A stretch of 64,000 bases of DNA from Capsicum annuum (Eukaryota; Streptophyta; Magnoliopsida; Solanales; Solanaceae), in assembly GCF_002878395.1 (NCBI RefSeq), contig NC_061116.1:119574692-119638691 (forward strand), given 5' to 3'. Below the pieces are notes generated by a model. It was not told the DNA's origin and made no database searches. It saw nothing but the letters and a program-made list of their open reading frames with translations. This document shows positions 47,946-59,807 of the stretch, piece by piece; within the stretch, counting starts at the first letter, position 1; the number at the start of each line of letters is the position of its first letter. The position numbers and the translations under genes were made by a program.

Positions 47946-49975
47946 CAAGTTAGCAGAAACATATCCATTCCCCAGCTCAGTTCGGTCGCCCGAATCAGCA
48001 GGGTGCCACTTCTAGTGCTAAGAGTGGGTAACACCCAAACAGACTATATGCTCTTCAAACTCGACAGGATTAGGAAAATTCTCCTAATATCGTTACTGGT
48101 ACGTTACATATTTTCCATGTTTATGTATACGCTTTGCTAGATCTGGGTGCATCCTTGTCTTTTGTTACTCTTTTTATAGCAGGAGATTTTGGAATGTATC
48201 TCGAAATTCTAGCAGAGCCTTTTTCAGTCTCTACCCCAGTGGTTAAAACCATCATAGCCCGACGGGTATACAAGAACTACCCGATTATGATATTTCAGAA
48301 AGTCAACTCAGCAGACTTAGTTGAATTGGAGATGACTAATTTCGATATCATTCTCAACATGGATTAGCTTTATTCCTGCTATGCCACAGTCGACTGCAGA
48401 AATAAAATAGTTCAGTTCCAGTTTTTGAATAAATCTGTCTTAGAGTGGCAGGGTAGTACTTCATCTTTCAGGAGTTAGCTTATTTTCTACCTTCGGGCAA
48501 GGAGAATAATATCTAAGGGATGTGTTTATCATCTTTTGCATATTAAGGATTCCGGCTCCAAATCTCCCAGTCTTAAATCAATCCCAATGGTTAATAAATA
48601 TTCTGATGTCTTTCCCAAAGATCTTCGAGGCATTCCTCCCGAAAGGGAAATAGATTTTGACATAGACCTTCTCCTATATACTCAGCCTATCTCTACTCCT
48701 CCATACAAAATGGCACTAGTAGAGCTTAAGGAACTAAAAGTTCAGTTGAAGGATCTCTCAGATAAGGGATTCATCAAGCCAAGTGTATCCTCATGGGGTG
48801 CACCTGTTTTATTCGTGTGCAAGAAAGACGATTCTCTCATCATATATATCGATTACCGTTAGCTCAACAAAGTTATGGTCAAGAATAGGTATCCACTTCC
48901 CAGAATAGATAATCTGTTCGACCAACTTTAGGGCATCAGTTACTTCTCCAAGGTAGACCTAAGATCAAGCTATCATTAGCTCAGAGTTAGAGAATGTGAC
49001 ATTCCAAAGACAGCTTTCCGTACTCAGTATGGTCACTTCGAATTTCTAGTCATGTCCTTTGGTCTTACTAATGCACCTGCAGCTTTTATGGACTTGATAA
49101 ATTGGGTGTTCAAGTAGTACTTGGATATGTTCATCATAGTATTCATAAATGATATTCTGGTCTACTCTCGCACAGAGCGTGATCATTTAGACCATCTCAG
49201 AATTGTTCTTTAGACTCTCAAAGAGCATCAGCTATTCGCCAAGTTCAGCAAGTGTGAATTTTTTCTAAGATTAATAGCATTCCTAGGCCACATTGTCTCC
49301 GGTGATGGCATTAGAGTGTATCCTCAGAAAACCAAAGCAGTAAAGAATTGGCCTCGCCCTATCTCTCCATCAGATATCAAGAGTTTTTTAGGTTTGGCTG
49401 GCTATTACAGACATTTTGTCAAAGGATTTTCTTCTGTTGCATCTCCTATGTCCAGATTGACTCAGAAAAAGGTCAAGTTTCAGTGGTCAGATTCATGCGA
49501 TAAGAATTTTCAGGAATTGAAGACCCGAGTCACCTCAGCTTCAGTTCTAACCCTTCCAGATAGTTCATACGGTTTTATGGTATATTGTGATGTATTTAGA
49601 GTAGGTTTAGGTTGTGTCCTCATGCAGCATAGTAAGATCATAGCCTACACCTCCAGATAGTTAAAGCCACATGAGAAGAGTTATCCTACTCATGATCTTG
49701 TGTTAGCATCCGTAGACTTTGCTTTAAAGATTTGGAGGCATTATCTTTATGGAGTTCATATAGACATCTTCACAGATCATAAGAGTCTCCAGTATGTCTT
49801 TTCTCAGAAAGATCTCAATCTTCATCAGAGAAGGTGTTTAGATAGCTTGAAGGATTATAACATGAGTGTCCTTTACCATTCGGGAAAGGTCAACGTTGTG
49901 GCTGATGCTCTCAGTAGACTCTCCATGGGTAGTATTTCTCACATTGAGGATAGCAAGAAGAAAATAGCTTAGGAA
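47946..49975 (+). pseudogene. pol: Element 5 protease, reverse transcriptase and RNase H pseudogene
   Basis: The protease motif ALLDLGASLSFV (48131-48166) keeps its Asp. RT runs from 48600 (YSDVFPKDLRGIPPEREIDF) through SSWGAPVLFVCKKDDS (48787-48834), [26 protein letters not shown] (49057-49095) and [11 protein letters not shown]. The catalytic box near 49137 reads FIND, an Asp-to-Asn change in YxDD. RNase H shows [19 protein letters not shown] (49571), DHKSLQYVFSQKDLNL (49777) and VVADALSRLS. The frame is almost unshifted over 2 kb, interrupted chiefly by TAG codons at Gln positions. Confidence 0.9.
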
Positions 49976-51470
49976 ATCCATCAGCTTGCCAGACTAGGCG
50001 TTCACTTAGTCGACTCTTTAGAGGGTGGTGTATGTGTTCAGAATAGTTCAGAGTCATCTCTAGTTTCGAAGGTAAAAGGAAAGGAAGACAGGGATTCTAG
50101 CCTTGTTAAGCTAAAAGAGTCAGTTCAGAATCAGAAGGTTGAGGTTTTCTCCCAAGGGGTAGATGGTGTTCTTCGTTGTCAGGGTCGTTTGTGTATTCTA
50201 GGTGTAGATGAGTTGAGGCTACGAATTCTTGCAGAAGCGCATGGTGAGCGATACTCTATTCATCCAGGGTCCACTAAGATGTACCGTGACTTGCGAGAGA
50301 TCTATTGGTAGAGTAGGATGAAGAGAGATATTGCAGAGTTTGTGGTTAAGTGTTCTGCATGTCAATAGGTTAAGATAAAGCATCAAAAACCTAGTGGTTC
50401 CATGTAGGAGTTCACCATTCCTACTTGGAAGTGGGAAAAAGTTAACATGGACTTCGTGATCGGTTTGCCTCGTACTCGTAGTCAGCATGATTAAGTTTGG
50501 GTCATCACAGACAAAATAACCAAATCAGCTCATTTCCTTCTAGTTCGGACTTCTTACTCAGCCAAGGATTATGCCAAACTCTACATTAGGGAGTTGGTCA
50601 GATTACACGGTGTTCTCTCATCTATTATCTCAGAAAGAGGTACCTAGTTTACCTCTCACTTCTGGAAAGCATTCCAAAAAGGTCTTGGTACCCAAGTCCA
50701 TCTAGTATAGTGTTTCATCCTCAGAAAGATGGTCAAGAAGAAAGGACCATTCAGACTCTCGAAGATATGCTAAGGGCGTGTGCAGTTGATTTCAAAGAAA
50801 GTTGGGATGACCACTTGCCTTTGGTTGAATTTGCATACAACAATAGCTATGATTCCAGTATTTAGATGGCTCCATTTGAAGCTCTCTATGGTAGGAGGTG
50901 TAGATCTCCAATCAGAGCCGACAGAAGTCTTATACAGATGTTTGTAGAAAGGATCTGGAGTTCCAGGTCAACAACTATGTCTATCTTAAGATCTCTCCCA
51001 TGAAGTGAGTGAAGAAGTTCGACAAGAAAGGGAAACTCAATCCACGCTATGTCGGTCTCTTCAGGATTCTCAGTCGCTTCAGCAAGGTAGCTTATGAGCT
51101 CGAATTGCCTTTAGATCTAGCCTCAGTCCATCCAGTCTTCCATGTCTCTTTGCTCAAGAAGTGCATAGGTGACCCAACAGTTGTAGTCCCTATTTAGATC
51201 ATTGACATTCAGAACAGCCTCTCTTATGAAGAGACTCCAGTTGAAATCTTAGACAATCACACTCGTCGATTGAGGAACAAAAAAGTCCCTCTAGTAAAGT
51301 TCTTTGGCAAACTCAGTCTCATGAGGGAGCTACTTGTGAAACAGAAGCAGATATGCGTACCAAGTACCCTCACCTTTTCTCCGCCAATTTTGATCAAGCT
51401 CAAGGTAACAGTCCTTCTTAAGCTTATTCAGTTTCACGTTCAGCATTCAGTATAAACTTGGTATCGATTA
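49976..51470 (+). pseudogene. pol: Element 5 integrase and chromodomain pseudogene
   Basis: The zinc-binding H-H-C-C module is at about 50238-50366 (EAHGERYSIHPGSTKM ... KCSACQ). The core has VNMDFVIGLP (50442) with the first Asp intact, but the second site reads SERG (50630) instead of SDRG. A frame change follows near 50700. About 100 nt is deleted at 50920, joining RRCRSPI to RQKSYTDVC-like sequence. The C-terminal domain ([20 protein letters not shown], 51024-51085) and [13 protein letters not shown] are clear. The chromodomain starts at 51221 (YEETPVEILDNHTRRLRNKK) and shifts frame near 51300. Confidence 0.88.
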
Positions 51471-51736
51471 CCATTGTATACTCAGACATGCGTTCATGTG
51501 TCGGTACAATATTTAATCATGCATCAGCTATGCATTCTCACCTTGAGAAACTCAGTTTATCAGATTGCTCAGTTATGTATTGATGTATCAGTTATCCATG
51601 CATCAGATACGAATGATCAGTATGCTATGTAAAATTTGTCAGTCGTGAGATCGTGTTCCAGCTAATCATGTTCAGATCACTGTTTTCTCTCTCATTCAGT
51701 TTCATTCGAGGATGAATGTTCTCAAGAGGGAGATAT
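51471..51736 (+). promoter_or_regulatory. 3' untranslated region and polypurine tract of element 5
   Basis: The non-coding 3' leader ends in 'cattcgaggatgaatg' and the tract AAGAGGGAGA (51724-51733). It resembles the end of the element 2 internal domain (22480-22785). Confidence 0.8.
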
Positions 51737-53271
51737 TGTAATACCTGTATCTTTTTCCTAGCTAGAAATCATCTCAAGAATGTTAGGACTTACTTTGAAA
51801 TGCAAATATATTTTTGTACATGTAGTATTTTTAGGATTTTCACTTTCAATCACGTGGAAAATTGAGTTGGCTTTCCAACGATACCTATTTCATCCAAATT
51901 TGACATAAGACGAAGGACTTAGGGACATTTTACTCATAACGGTCAGAATCGCCCAGGTACGATGGCCCAGTTGGCGGACCGTCTAATTAGTGACGGACCA
52001 CCACTTGGACCGTCACTTCCAAGGCAGAAGGGTCCCATTCTGTTTAAGGCCTGATGGCAAAGTTGACAAACCTTCAACTTAGTGACGGACCACCACTTGG
52101 ACCATCAAAGCCATGCTAGTTAAGCCAAGTTCTGGATAAGGACTGACGGACAAGTTGACGAACCGTCAAAGTTGTGATGTACCGTCAGCCAGGCCGTCAA
52201 CCCTTATCCAGTGAAGCTCATTTCTGGTCCATATCTGATGAGCTGAATGAAGGTCCACCAGGAGTCTGACGGTCCGTCAGTCGAACCGTCACACACCACG
52301 TTCAGCTTATTTCCAGGTCATTTTAACAGGGGTATTTTGGTCACTTATCACCCGCCTTTATACACCCAGATAAGTCCGAATTCATCCATTTTGCTCACTT
52401 TTATTTCACAAACAACAACTAGGGTTTCTCCCTAAATTAAATCTTCAATATCAAGACTCAATCTTCTTCAAGAATCAAAGGATTTCAAATCCTTCCAGTT
52501 CAAAAAACATCGAGTCAGGTATGCATAGTGTTCATCTATGAACCCCTTTCGTTCATAGAATTAAAGAACCATGATTTTAAATGAGAAACTTTGATTTCCT
52601 TGTTTCTATATGATTTTGTTAATGTCAATGACCATTGTTTAAACTTCAAAATATTATTTTAAGATGATTTCCATGAAGTATGCATGTTTGTGGTTAAAAC
52701 CATGAAATTGGGTGGTTCAAGATGATTAACATTTGTTGAGAAAACCTATGCCCAAGGTATGCATGCAAGGTGTTTGTTAAAATGCCTAGGATGCTAGAAG
52801 TCCATAGTTACATGATTTTATGATACCTAAATGACAAGTCCATATTAGCTATACACTCAATATGAATTCCATGCTATTTATATTTTGCTATTGTTGTGGT
52901 GTGAAGCATGTATGATAATGGAATTATAGAACATGTACACGAAATTTAACCATGCTTTACCTACCATGTTTGAGATGTTGAATAGACTCATGAAGTACAC
53001 TATCCCTTACTTATGATATTATGAATTGTGGACTCGAATCTTATGATCAAGTCATGGCATGTGTGTCAGTTTCCTTCTATCGAGTCCTGGGGGTATTCGT
53101 ACCCGATACTATAGTTGTGTGCCTAGAGCCAATGTCATGTTGTCACGATATCTTCAGAACTATGTAGCCAACATAGGTTGAGACATAAACACTGCCAATT
53201 TGAGCGTTGATGGGGCAGAAGTCCGCCGTTCTCTTTTGGGGATACTGCCAGATTTGAGGGTCACCCACACA
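51737..53271 (+). repeat. 3' LTR of element 5, truncated
   Basis: It starts TGTAATACCTG. It follows the 5' LTR to about 53149, skips about 250 bp (45435-45687 of the 5' copy), then continues to 53271 ('gagggtcacccac'), where it breaks off about 900 bp before the expected end. Its U3 palindromes (51955-52295) include TGACGGTCCGTCA. The ORFs 52247-52435 and 53143-53325 (-) are chance frames. Confidence 0.88.
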
Positions 53272-54041
53272 AAAATCAACATTGAAACCCTCAAAAATTT
53301 CCTTTCCCAAATCTTGGAGGTCCAAAAATAGAGGAATATCAGAAAAAGAGTGTTATTTACATTGATTGTCGCTTAAGAAAATAAGTGGCCGCTTAAGAAA
53401 ATAGGTGGCCGCTTAAGCAGCTACTACTTAAGCGATACCTGGTCACTAATGTTGTTGCTACTTTAGTTGTCTTGGGTAGCTATAGTAGCTACCGCTTAAG
53501 CCTACCTTGGTCGCTTAAGCGGCTGCACCAACTATCAGCTAGTGCTGATTTTGGTGTAAACCTGCCAAGTTTCAATCAAACCTTCAAGATTTGATTGGAA
53601 TACCACTTAGACAAACCATATTCTATTAGGATACTTTTGATGTTCCAAACTCAATGGAGACATTAGATTTTCAAAAAAGAAGTATTTTTACAAAATTAAC
53701 CCCCGAGACCTTCAATCACTATTCTCCAAACAAAGGGTCAAAATGAGATCTAAAGGTCCCAAAACTAATCCAACCTCGCTACTAACCCAAATTTATCACT
53801 CCAGGTCGATTGGCACATTCCAATTTGCCATCTAACACTCAAAACAACAAGTGTTGACCAAAGTCAACTATATGGCTTCTTAAACCTCTAAAAAATCACA
53901 GACTCACATAAAATATTTCCAATCACATCGAGAATCACACCAACCATCCCTCAACCTTAGAATCAACATGTAAAAACTACAAGGAAGGGAAAAATGGTCA
54001 CAATACATAGAAATTAAAAATTCACAAACCAAGGCATTACA
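53272..54041 (-). repeat. Minus-strand chromovirus LTR portion with CGCTTAAGC array
   Basis: On the minus strand it begins TGTAATGCCTTGG at 54041, directly after an integrase end. It contains six copies of CTTAAG, mostly as CGCTTAAG(C), at about 53371-53523. It is related to the LTR at 28026-29563 ('gggaaaaatggtca' next to the start). It is cut at 53272 against element 5. Confidence 0.7.
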
Positions 54042-54059
54042 ACATCCACCATAAAAAAT

Positions 54060-54835
54060 CTAGTTTGTCCTTAAAGTAAAGGGAAAAAAACATCCAAATT
54101 AGTAAAGAGTTGAGGGTAGCTACTATGGGTATCAGATTTGTTATCACAAGTATCCTCCTCAATAGGATGGTGTCTCCACTAAATCTCAAATAAAAGAGTA
54201 TCTCTAAAACAAAATCGTCTCACATCCTTGGTAAAAATGGACACTGTCTTGTCAACAAAGGTCAATCTCTTATCTAACTGAATCGAGTCTCAACGAAGCA
54301 CATGAGACTCATTCAAAATATAGCACCAAAGAATGGATTCATGAAAAACTAGATGAATAGATAAAATTATAATGGTAAATTCAACTTATAAGTATTCTCC
54401 CCAACTGTCTGAATAATCTCAAAGGGTCCAATATACCTAGGGTTATACGTGTTATTCTTCCCAAACCTTATTGCGCCCTTCATGGGTGACATATAAAGGA
54501 AAACCCTATCACTTATACCAAACTTTAACTCATAAAACCTAGGGTTTGTACAACTCTTTTGCCTACTCTAAGCCACCTGAAGGCTATTATAAAGGACCAA
54601 AAATCTATCCAAAGACTCGCGAAGCAAATCAATACCACAGGGTCTATCTTTTAAAGTATCAAACCAACCAATATAGGACTGACAAGACCTACCATTCAAT
54701 GCCTCTAAAAGGGATATCTCAATACCCAAATAGTAGCTATTTTTATAAGAAAAAATTGCCTATGCCAAATACAGCTCCCACTGACTCTCAAATCTATAAA
54801 GAATGTGCAGTCCAGAGGGTACTCTTTGCAAATAT
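54060..54835 (-). pseudogene. pol: Integrase C-terminal relic, minus-strand chromovirus
   Basis: Minus-strand reading from about 54810: FESQWELYL and KNSYYLGIEISLLEALNGR (the YNNSYHSSI..APFEALYG region), then CQSYIGWFDTLKDRPCGIDL and RESLDRFLVLYNSLQVA. The barrel domain follows: FLYMSPMKGAIRFGK, YNPRYIGPFEIIQTVGEN (about 54380-54500). The tail toward the chromodomain (54060-54300) is frameshifted. The plus-strand ORF 54546-54866 is the antisense shadow of this. Confidence 0.78.
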
Positions 54836-54859
54836 GAAGACAAGCTCGCAATATGATGG

Positions 54860-55183
54860 ACAATGAACTTGGAAGTTGCAAATGCGGGCAAGGTTATAGA
54901 ATTTACAATAAAAAAATCACCTTGTCCTTCGTAAATATGGCCAAGGTCCTCGTGAATACACATGCTATTTTTGGTCTGCATCAGCTAAACTTGACATTTG
55001 CCAAGTTTTCCAATCAAACTCTCAGGATTTATTTGAAATCTCATGAATGAAAATAACTACACTACCCTACCAAATTCGACATTCCATACTCAATGAAGCC
55101 ATTAGAGTTTTTATCCAAAGTTATTTTAATAAAATATGGGTCCCAACCTAATGGTTATTTGAACTAAAATCCACCTAATAAAA
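54860..55183 (-). repeat. LTR fragment related to 53560-53770
   Basis: Blocks such as 'gccaagttttccaatcaaac', 'ccatactcaatgaagccatt' and 'ttttaataaaa' match the LTR at 53560-53770 in the same orientation. It is cut at 55184 by the solo LTR and may continue for a short way after 57384. Confidence 0.55.
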
Positions 55184-55188
55184 CAAAA

Positions 55189-57378
55189 TGTCACGATCCA
55201 AACCAGGGCCTGGCTGTGAAAGATATCTCAAGTCCTACATAGATTGGAGATTACCCCTACACCTAACCAAACCAAACACAACACTCCCTAATGTCGGCTG
55301 AATTCCAAACATATAACAAGATCGCATATAATAGTCTAGGAAAGTTTTAAATATATATTCATAACCAACCACCAGCGATCGGCCAAATAGTCAACCGACG
55401 CTGACCAATAGCCACAACTATCCAAACAAAGCCTTCTAAGAAGATTCAAAATTGAATATCAATAAGGTATCTAGATATGCCCCCGACAATAGCCTAAAAC
55501 CAAATTCAAAGGAATAGTCCAAATGTAAAGGAAAGCATAATCATAAAATAGGGTCTTCCAAAGTATTAAAGCTCATCACTTCAATCTAACTTACTAGATG
55601 ATCCTAAATCTAAGTCACTGAGTAGGAGATATGGAAGTATGGCCAAATCCTACATTACGTGAGGATATAGCATCCGAAGATGGTTAGTGGGGTGAATGCT
55701 AGCATGTAACTTGGGGATAATTATAACGTAATGACATGATCAACAGTTTAAAATCATTCAAAAACCAATGCACATAATAAATTCATAAACATATATATAT
55801 AAATATATATCATGTGCCAGGATAGAAAACAAGGCTTAAATTGTATTTCAGAACTTTAGCCTAGATTGTGTAGCTCAACCATCATATAATAATACCCACG
55901 GGCTATATGGGACCAGCTCTCACCCCCTAGTCGGTCCCTAATACATGTAGCCGCACGAACTAGAGAATAATCTCATTGATATACACATAGGGAACTCAGA
56001 CATCCCAACATATACCAAGGTGACTTAGGCACCCAATCAAATAATAATTTATGGGGGACTCAAACCTCTCTAATCATGAAATAATAATAAGGGGAACTCA
56101 AACCTCCCTAATCACTTTGACCCATGCGCCGGCAAATGCAGTTTCTAGTATTGTCCACTCGAACCTCCACTTGCATGATTCAACTGCACAACCCTCATTA
56201 GAGCCAATTAAAATATTTATTACACGGTCCCATTCAATGAACTATAATACACAATTAGACATACATTATTGATATCGTCATACCAACTACACTTGTAAGG
56301 AAATATATCATGGTAAAATAATTTCCCTTAACTTAGAGAAAATGACTCCCTTTGTTTATTAATACATGGAGGTGGTCACCGAATCTCTTTGTTCATTAAA
56401 TCATACCATTGTATTTCAACTACCTCTTTATATCATGCAATAGCTCAAGACTAGTTCAATGTTACAAATTCCCACAGTTCTCATAATTAAAACCAATTTC
56501 ACATTATGGGGTTGGGGACATAACCACTTCAAAAGTCTCAAGTTTGGGAAAATCACAATTCTCTAGTTCATTCACCATACCCATGAACCCATAAGTTCAA
56601 AACCATATTTATAAAATAGAAATCATGTATATAAACCATGAGAAATATTGATCAATTCATAATCATTCAGAACCCCCAACCTTTATTTCAAAACCCATAT
56701 AAACATCACATGAACAATACCTTAAAACACATGATCTTACAAAATTTACAATGAGAGAAGAGTAACATGCCTGTAATAGTAAGATATACGGAGAGAAATC
56801 ACCCTTGAGAGCCCTAATTGATCAACCTCTTAAAAATCCTAAGTGTTTTTGACCTTGAGAATTGTGGAGTATTTGAGAAGTTACTTAGATTGTTTCTGAG
56901 AGATAATGATGCCCTAAATAGGTTATAAGACGTGTTTTTCAAGTTGGGTAAGAGGAGAAATATATAGAATGCCCTCAACTTAAAAGCTACTCGTAACCAC
57001 TCTTTATGACTCATCACTATGAGTCATAACCAAGTAAATACCACCAAGGAACCCTTTATTATTATTCTTACAACTCAATGGCACCACTCGTAATAGGACC
57101 CTACGACTCATAGGGTCCAATCGTAGTCAATATAGAACCCAATTTGGGACTTATATTGGACACCTTACTGTCACACCTAACGACTCAGAATATATCCTTA
57201 CGACTACTAGTAAGGCACTCGTACTCAGAGCAGAATTATGCCACAAACTTACAGATTTAGTTATGACTCATCCCAAGGACTCATCAGGACACCCTACAAC
57301 TCATAGGATCCAGTAGTAACCAGAACGGTGAGCTCAAAGCTCAAGGAATTTTCAAGGGTCAAACTCTGGGGTGTTTCA
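55189..57378 (-). mobile_element. Solo LTR (2.19 kb) with perfect target duplication
   Basis: The plus strand reads TGTCACGATCCAAACC ... GTGTTTCA, and CAAAA flanks both sides (55184-55188 and 57379-57383). On the minus strand it starts TGAAACACCCCAGAG and ends GGATCGTGACA. No internal sequence remains, so it is the product of LTR-LTR recombination. U3 (minus strand) has a cluster of ACGACTCATAGGGTC-like words at 57000-57330, followed by CTATATAT at about 56960-56967. ORFs at 56051-56272 and 56814-57017 (-) are chance frames. Confidence 0.88.
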
Positions 57379-57383
57379 CAAAA

Positions 57384-57803
57384 TAAGTACTAAAGCCTTG
57401 GAACACAAACACAAAGTCCCCCTAGCTAGGGGTGTGCATAGGTCTGTTCAGTTTGGTTTTGTGCATCAGCGATTCGATTTATTGGTTTTTAGTTAGTAAA
57501 TATGTTAAATGGATAATCAAACCAATAAGATATTCACTATTAATTTTTGGTTAATCAGTTATTGGTCTTTACCATTTTGATTTTTAGTTTAATAAATAGG
57601 AAAATACTACCTTAATTTTTATTTACTTTCTCTCATTTTCATTTGTTCTATACTATCTTCATGTATGAAGTCTACACTTGAAGAAATAAGGAAACAAATA
57701 TCAAATACAAAACACAATAATATATATGTATATATATATATATATATATATAAAATCTAAAACCATTATTTTATAAGTGCGAATAAAAATATAAGGCAAA
57801 ATG
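57384..57803. other. Spacer with a GGGGTGTGCA-type repeat start and (TA)n microsatellite
   Basis: 'Ctaggggtgtgcatagg' at 57423 begins a repeat with 'ggttttgtgcat' and 'ggttaatcagttattgg', common in dispersed plant repeats; the other end was not found. A TA microsatellite of about 16 units lies at 57719-57752. No gene. Confidence 0.5.
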
Positions 57804-58918
57804 GTCTCGTGGACACTTGTACTTGTTCTGATTTATAAAGTAGACACTTCTACGTACACTTTTGTTATTTGAACCCTTCAATCCATCAAAACAAAATATT
57901 TTAAACCCTTTATCCATCAAAACATAACATTTTAAAACCTTTTTTCATTCAACTAATATGAGTGTAATACACTATGCCATGTCATTTTTCAATGACACAT
58001 AGGAAATTAAATATTCAAATTATATATATATTTAAAAAAAACTCCCCTACCCCATATCCACCCCTACCCCCTCAATTTTTTAAAAAAATTATTTATATTA
58101 GATTTATATTTGAGGCCTATCAAAATAATCTAAAAAATGACAATATCATATATTATTACAAAAAATTAATCAAAAATTTGTTCAATAATATAAAAAAATT
58201 TATGTTGAATATTTCAATAATCAAAAATGAAAAAAAAAATTCCAAAACTAATCCACCCCCTCAATAATCAAAAACATAATATTCAATAATATAAAAAAAA
58301 TGATCAAAATAATTGCTACGAATCAAAATAATTTGTTCAATTTTTGAGACAATTCTTGAATTTGGAAATCATTTTTTTGTAAAACCATTTTTTATTTGGG
58401 TTTTGCATATGTGTGTACTGGGTGAGGGTAGGGGGACAGGGGGAATGGCTAGTGCGGGGTTGGGGGGACGAGAGAAAGGCAAGGAAATGGTGTGGGATAG
58501 GGAGGATGGGGGAAAGACGGGGAACTGGTGCGGGGTAGGGGACAGGGGAGAGGTGATGGTACAGGGTGGGTGGATAGGGGAGAGGGGGTAGGGAATGGCT
58601 GGTGTAGGGGGTGGAAGGAGCGAGGATGAGAGAGGAGCTAGCGCGGGGTGTAGGGGGTAGGGGTCAAATGAAGAAGAAGATAAAATTTTTTAATTTACAA
58701 TCATTTTAAAAAAATATTTTAAAATCAAATAAATTGACTTCACTTGCTAGAAAATGCGTGTAAAACACACGTTTTTCCAAATCATCAATTTAATTCCACA
58801 TATCCAAAAAAGGGTTCAAAACATATTTGTTTTTAATGGATTAAATGGTCTAGATGATACAAGTGTAAATAGAAGTGTCTATATTACAAATCAGGAGAAG
58901 TACAAGTGTCCACGAGAC
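57804..58918. mobile_element. Non-autonomous DNA element with about 110-bp terminal inverted repeats
   Basis: 57804-57915 (starting GTCTCGTGGACACTTGTACT) is the inverted match of 58805-58918 (ending with its complement at 58918). Shared blocks are 'gtagacacttcta', 'tttgaaccctt' and 'aatccat..aaaacaaa'. Long inverted ends suggest a Mutator-like non-autonomous element, but no 8-10 bp target duplication is visible. The interior is A/T-rich on the left and very G-rich at 58420-58664. No transposase is inside. ORFs 57974-58267, 58313-58591 and 58754-59068 are low-complexity or lie in the repeats. Confidence 0.8.
58420..58664 (+). repeat. G-rich low-complexity core
   Basis: About 245 bp with many GGGG and GGGGG runs on the plus strand and almost no C. 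Several stretches meet the G-quadruplex pattern of four G3+ runs with short loops. Semi-repeated phrases are 'ggctagtgcggggt', 'ctggtgcggggtag' and 'gctagcgcggggtg'. The surroundings are strongly AT-rich. Confidence 0.88.
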
Positions 58919-59807
58919 TTAGAGAGTCATCACACACACAACCTTCTTCTATTGTTTCTTAACACCACCATAACTATCCTTCAATCTACCAACTCCACCC
59001 TCTGTAATCAACTTAATTCTACTTACCTATACTCCATATTGACTCGAAACATATTCAAGGCAATTTAACATACACTCAATAAGTTTTACAATTAACCTAC
59101 CCTTTTTAATGAACTCATAACAACTCCCATTTACTGACCTACATCTAGTTCATACAAGCATAATAACTTCCTATAACTAAGGGGTTAACACATTTCATTA
59201 AAATCGACATCCATCACCAAATTCATAATTTCATTATCCTAGGTTTAGTTTATCATAAAATTCATCCAAACTCTATGCTTGTAGGCCTAGGTATGAAGTC
59301 TCTTGTTAAAAATATATTTATATATACATCTAATTCAAATCTACTATAGTTAAATTGTAACCTACCTCGTGGACAAGTTTTTTTGGTGCATAGAGTGTAG
59401 AGTCTTTCCCCGTGTGTCTTTTACTCTCCAACCTATTGAAATATCCATAAGGAATGCTAAGAAATCACCCTCTTGGAGCTTGACCTCTACATCCTTGTCG
59501 TTCTAAGCCTAGAATTCATCTTGGGTATTTTTGAAGAAGGCAAACAAAATAAAAGGCCACATTTAGGAGAAAGTTTTAAACAAAACTTAGGTGGTTTACT
59601 GCCTTACCATCGCTGCAGCGACATTATTTTTGTGACAGTATCATTGTAGTGATTGGTTGGCAGGCCTAGTGCAATTTTGACAATTTGGCCAAAATTAATT
59701 TGGGCCATGGACCTTCTACCATAAAAATTATTCCTAATAAGTTTTAAAATGCTTTTCTTGATCAAATTATTATGGTTTTTAATATAACAACGAATTGGGT
59801 CGTTACA
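58919..59807 (-). repeat. Minus-strand LTR fragment
   Basis: The right edge, minus strand, reads TGTAACGACCCAATTCG, the standard LTR start of this superfamily, at 59807. A palindromic CGCTGCAGCG lies at about 59613. The left limit is unclear; sequence to the left of about 59100 may be unrelated spacer. No primer site or pol remnant adjoins it, so it may be a truncated or solo LTR that landed upstream of the MULE relic. Confidence 0.6.

Larger units (their letters stand above)
44009..53271 (+). mobile_element. Element 5: gag-pol LTR chromovirus, 3' LTR truncated
   Basis: It has a 5' LTR (44009-46703), an iMet primer site, gag with an intact CCHC knuckle, then protease, RT, RNase H, integrase and chromodomain. 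A polypurine tract (51724-51733) and the first 1.5 kb of the 3' LTR complete it. Coding similarity places it with Tekay-type chromoviruses. The LTR, leader and 3' non-coding region resemble elements 2 and 4. The left flank CTTAT (44004-44008) has no partner because the right end is lost. Of about 17 in-frame stops in 47940-50650, roughly 15 are TAG. Confidence 0.9.

Noticed and set aside
54546..54866. 106-codon plus-strand ORF, Tyr-rich
   Set aside because: It is the antisense of an integrase relic that reads convincingly on the minus strand.
58313..58591. Gly-rich 92-codon ORF
   Set aside because: It is a translation of the G-rich low-complexity core of a non-coding DNA element.
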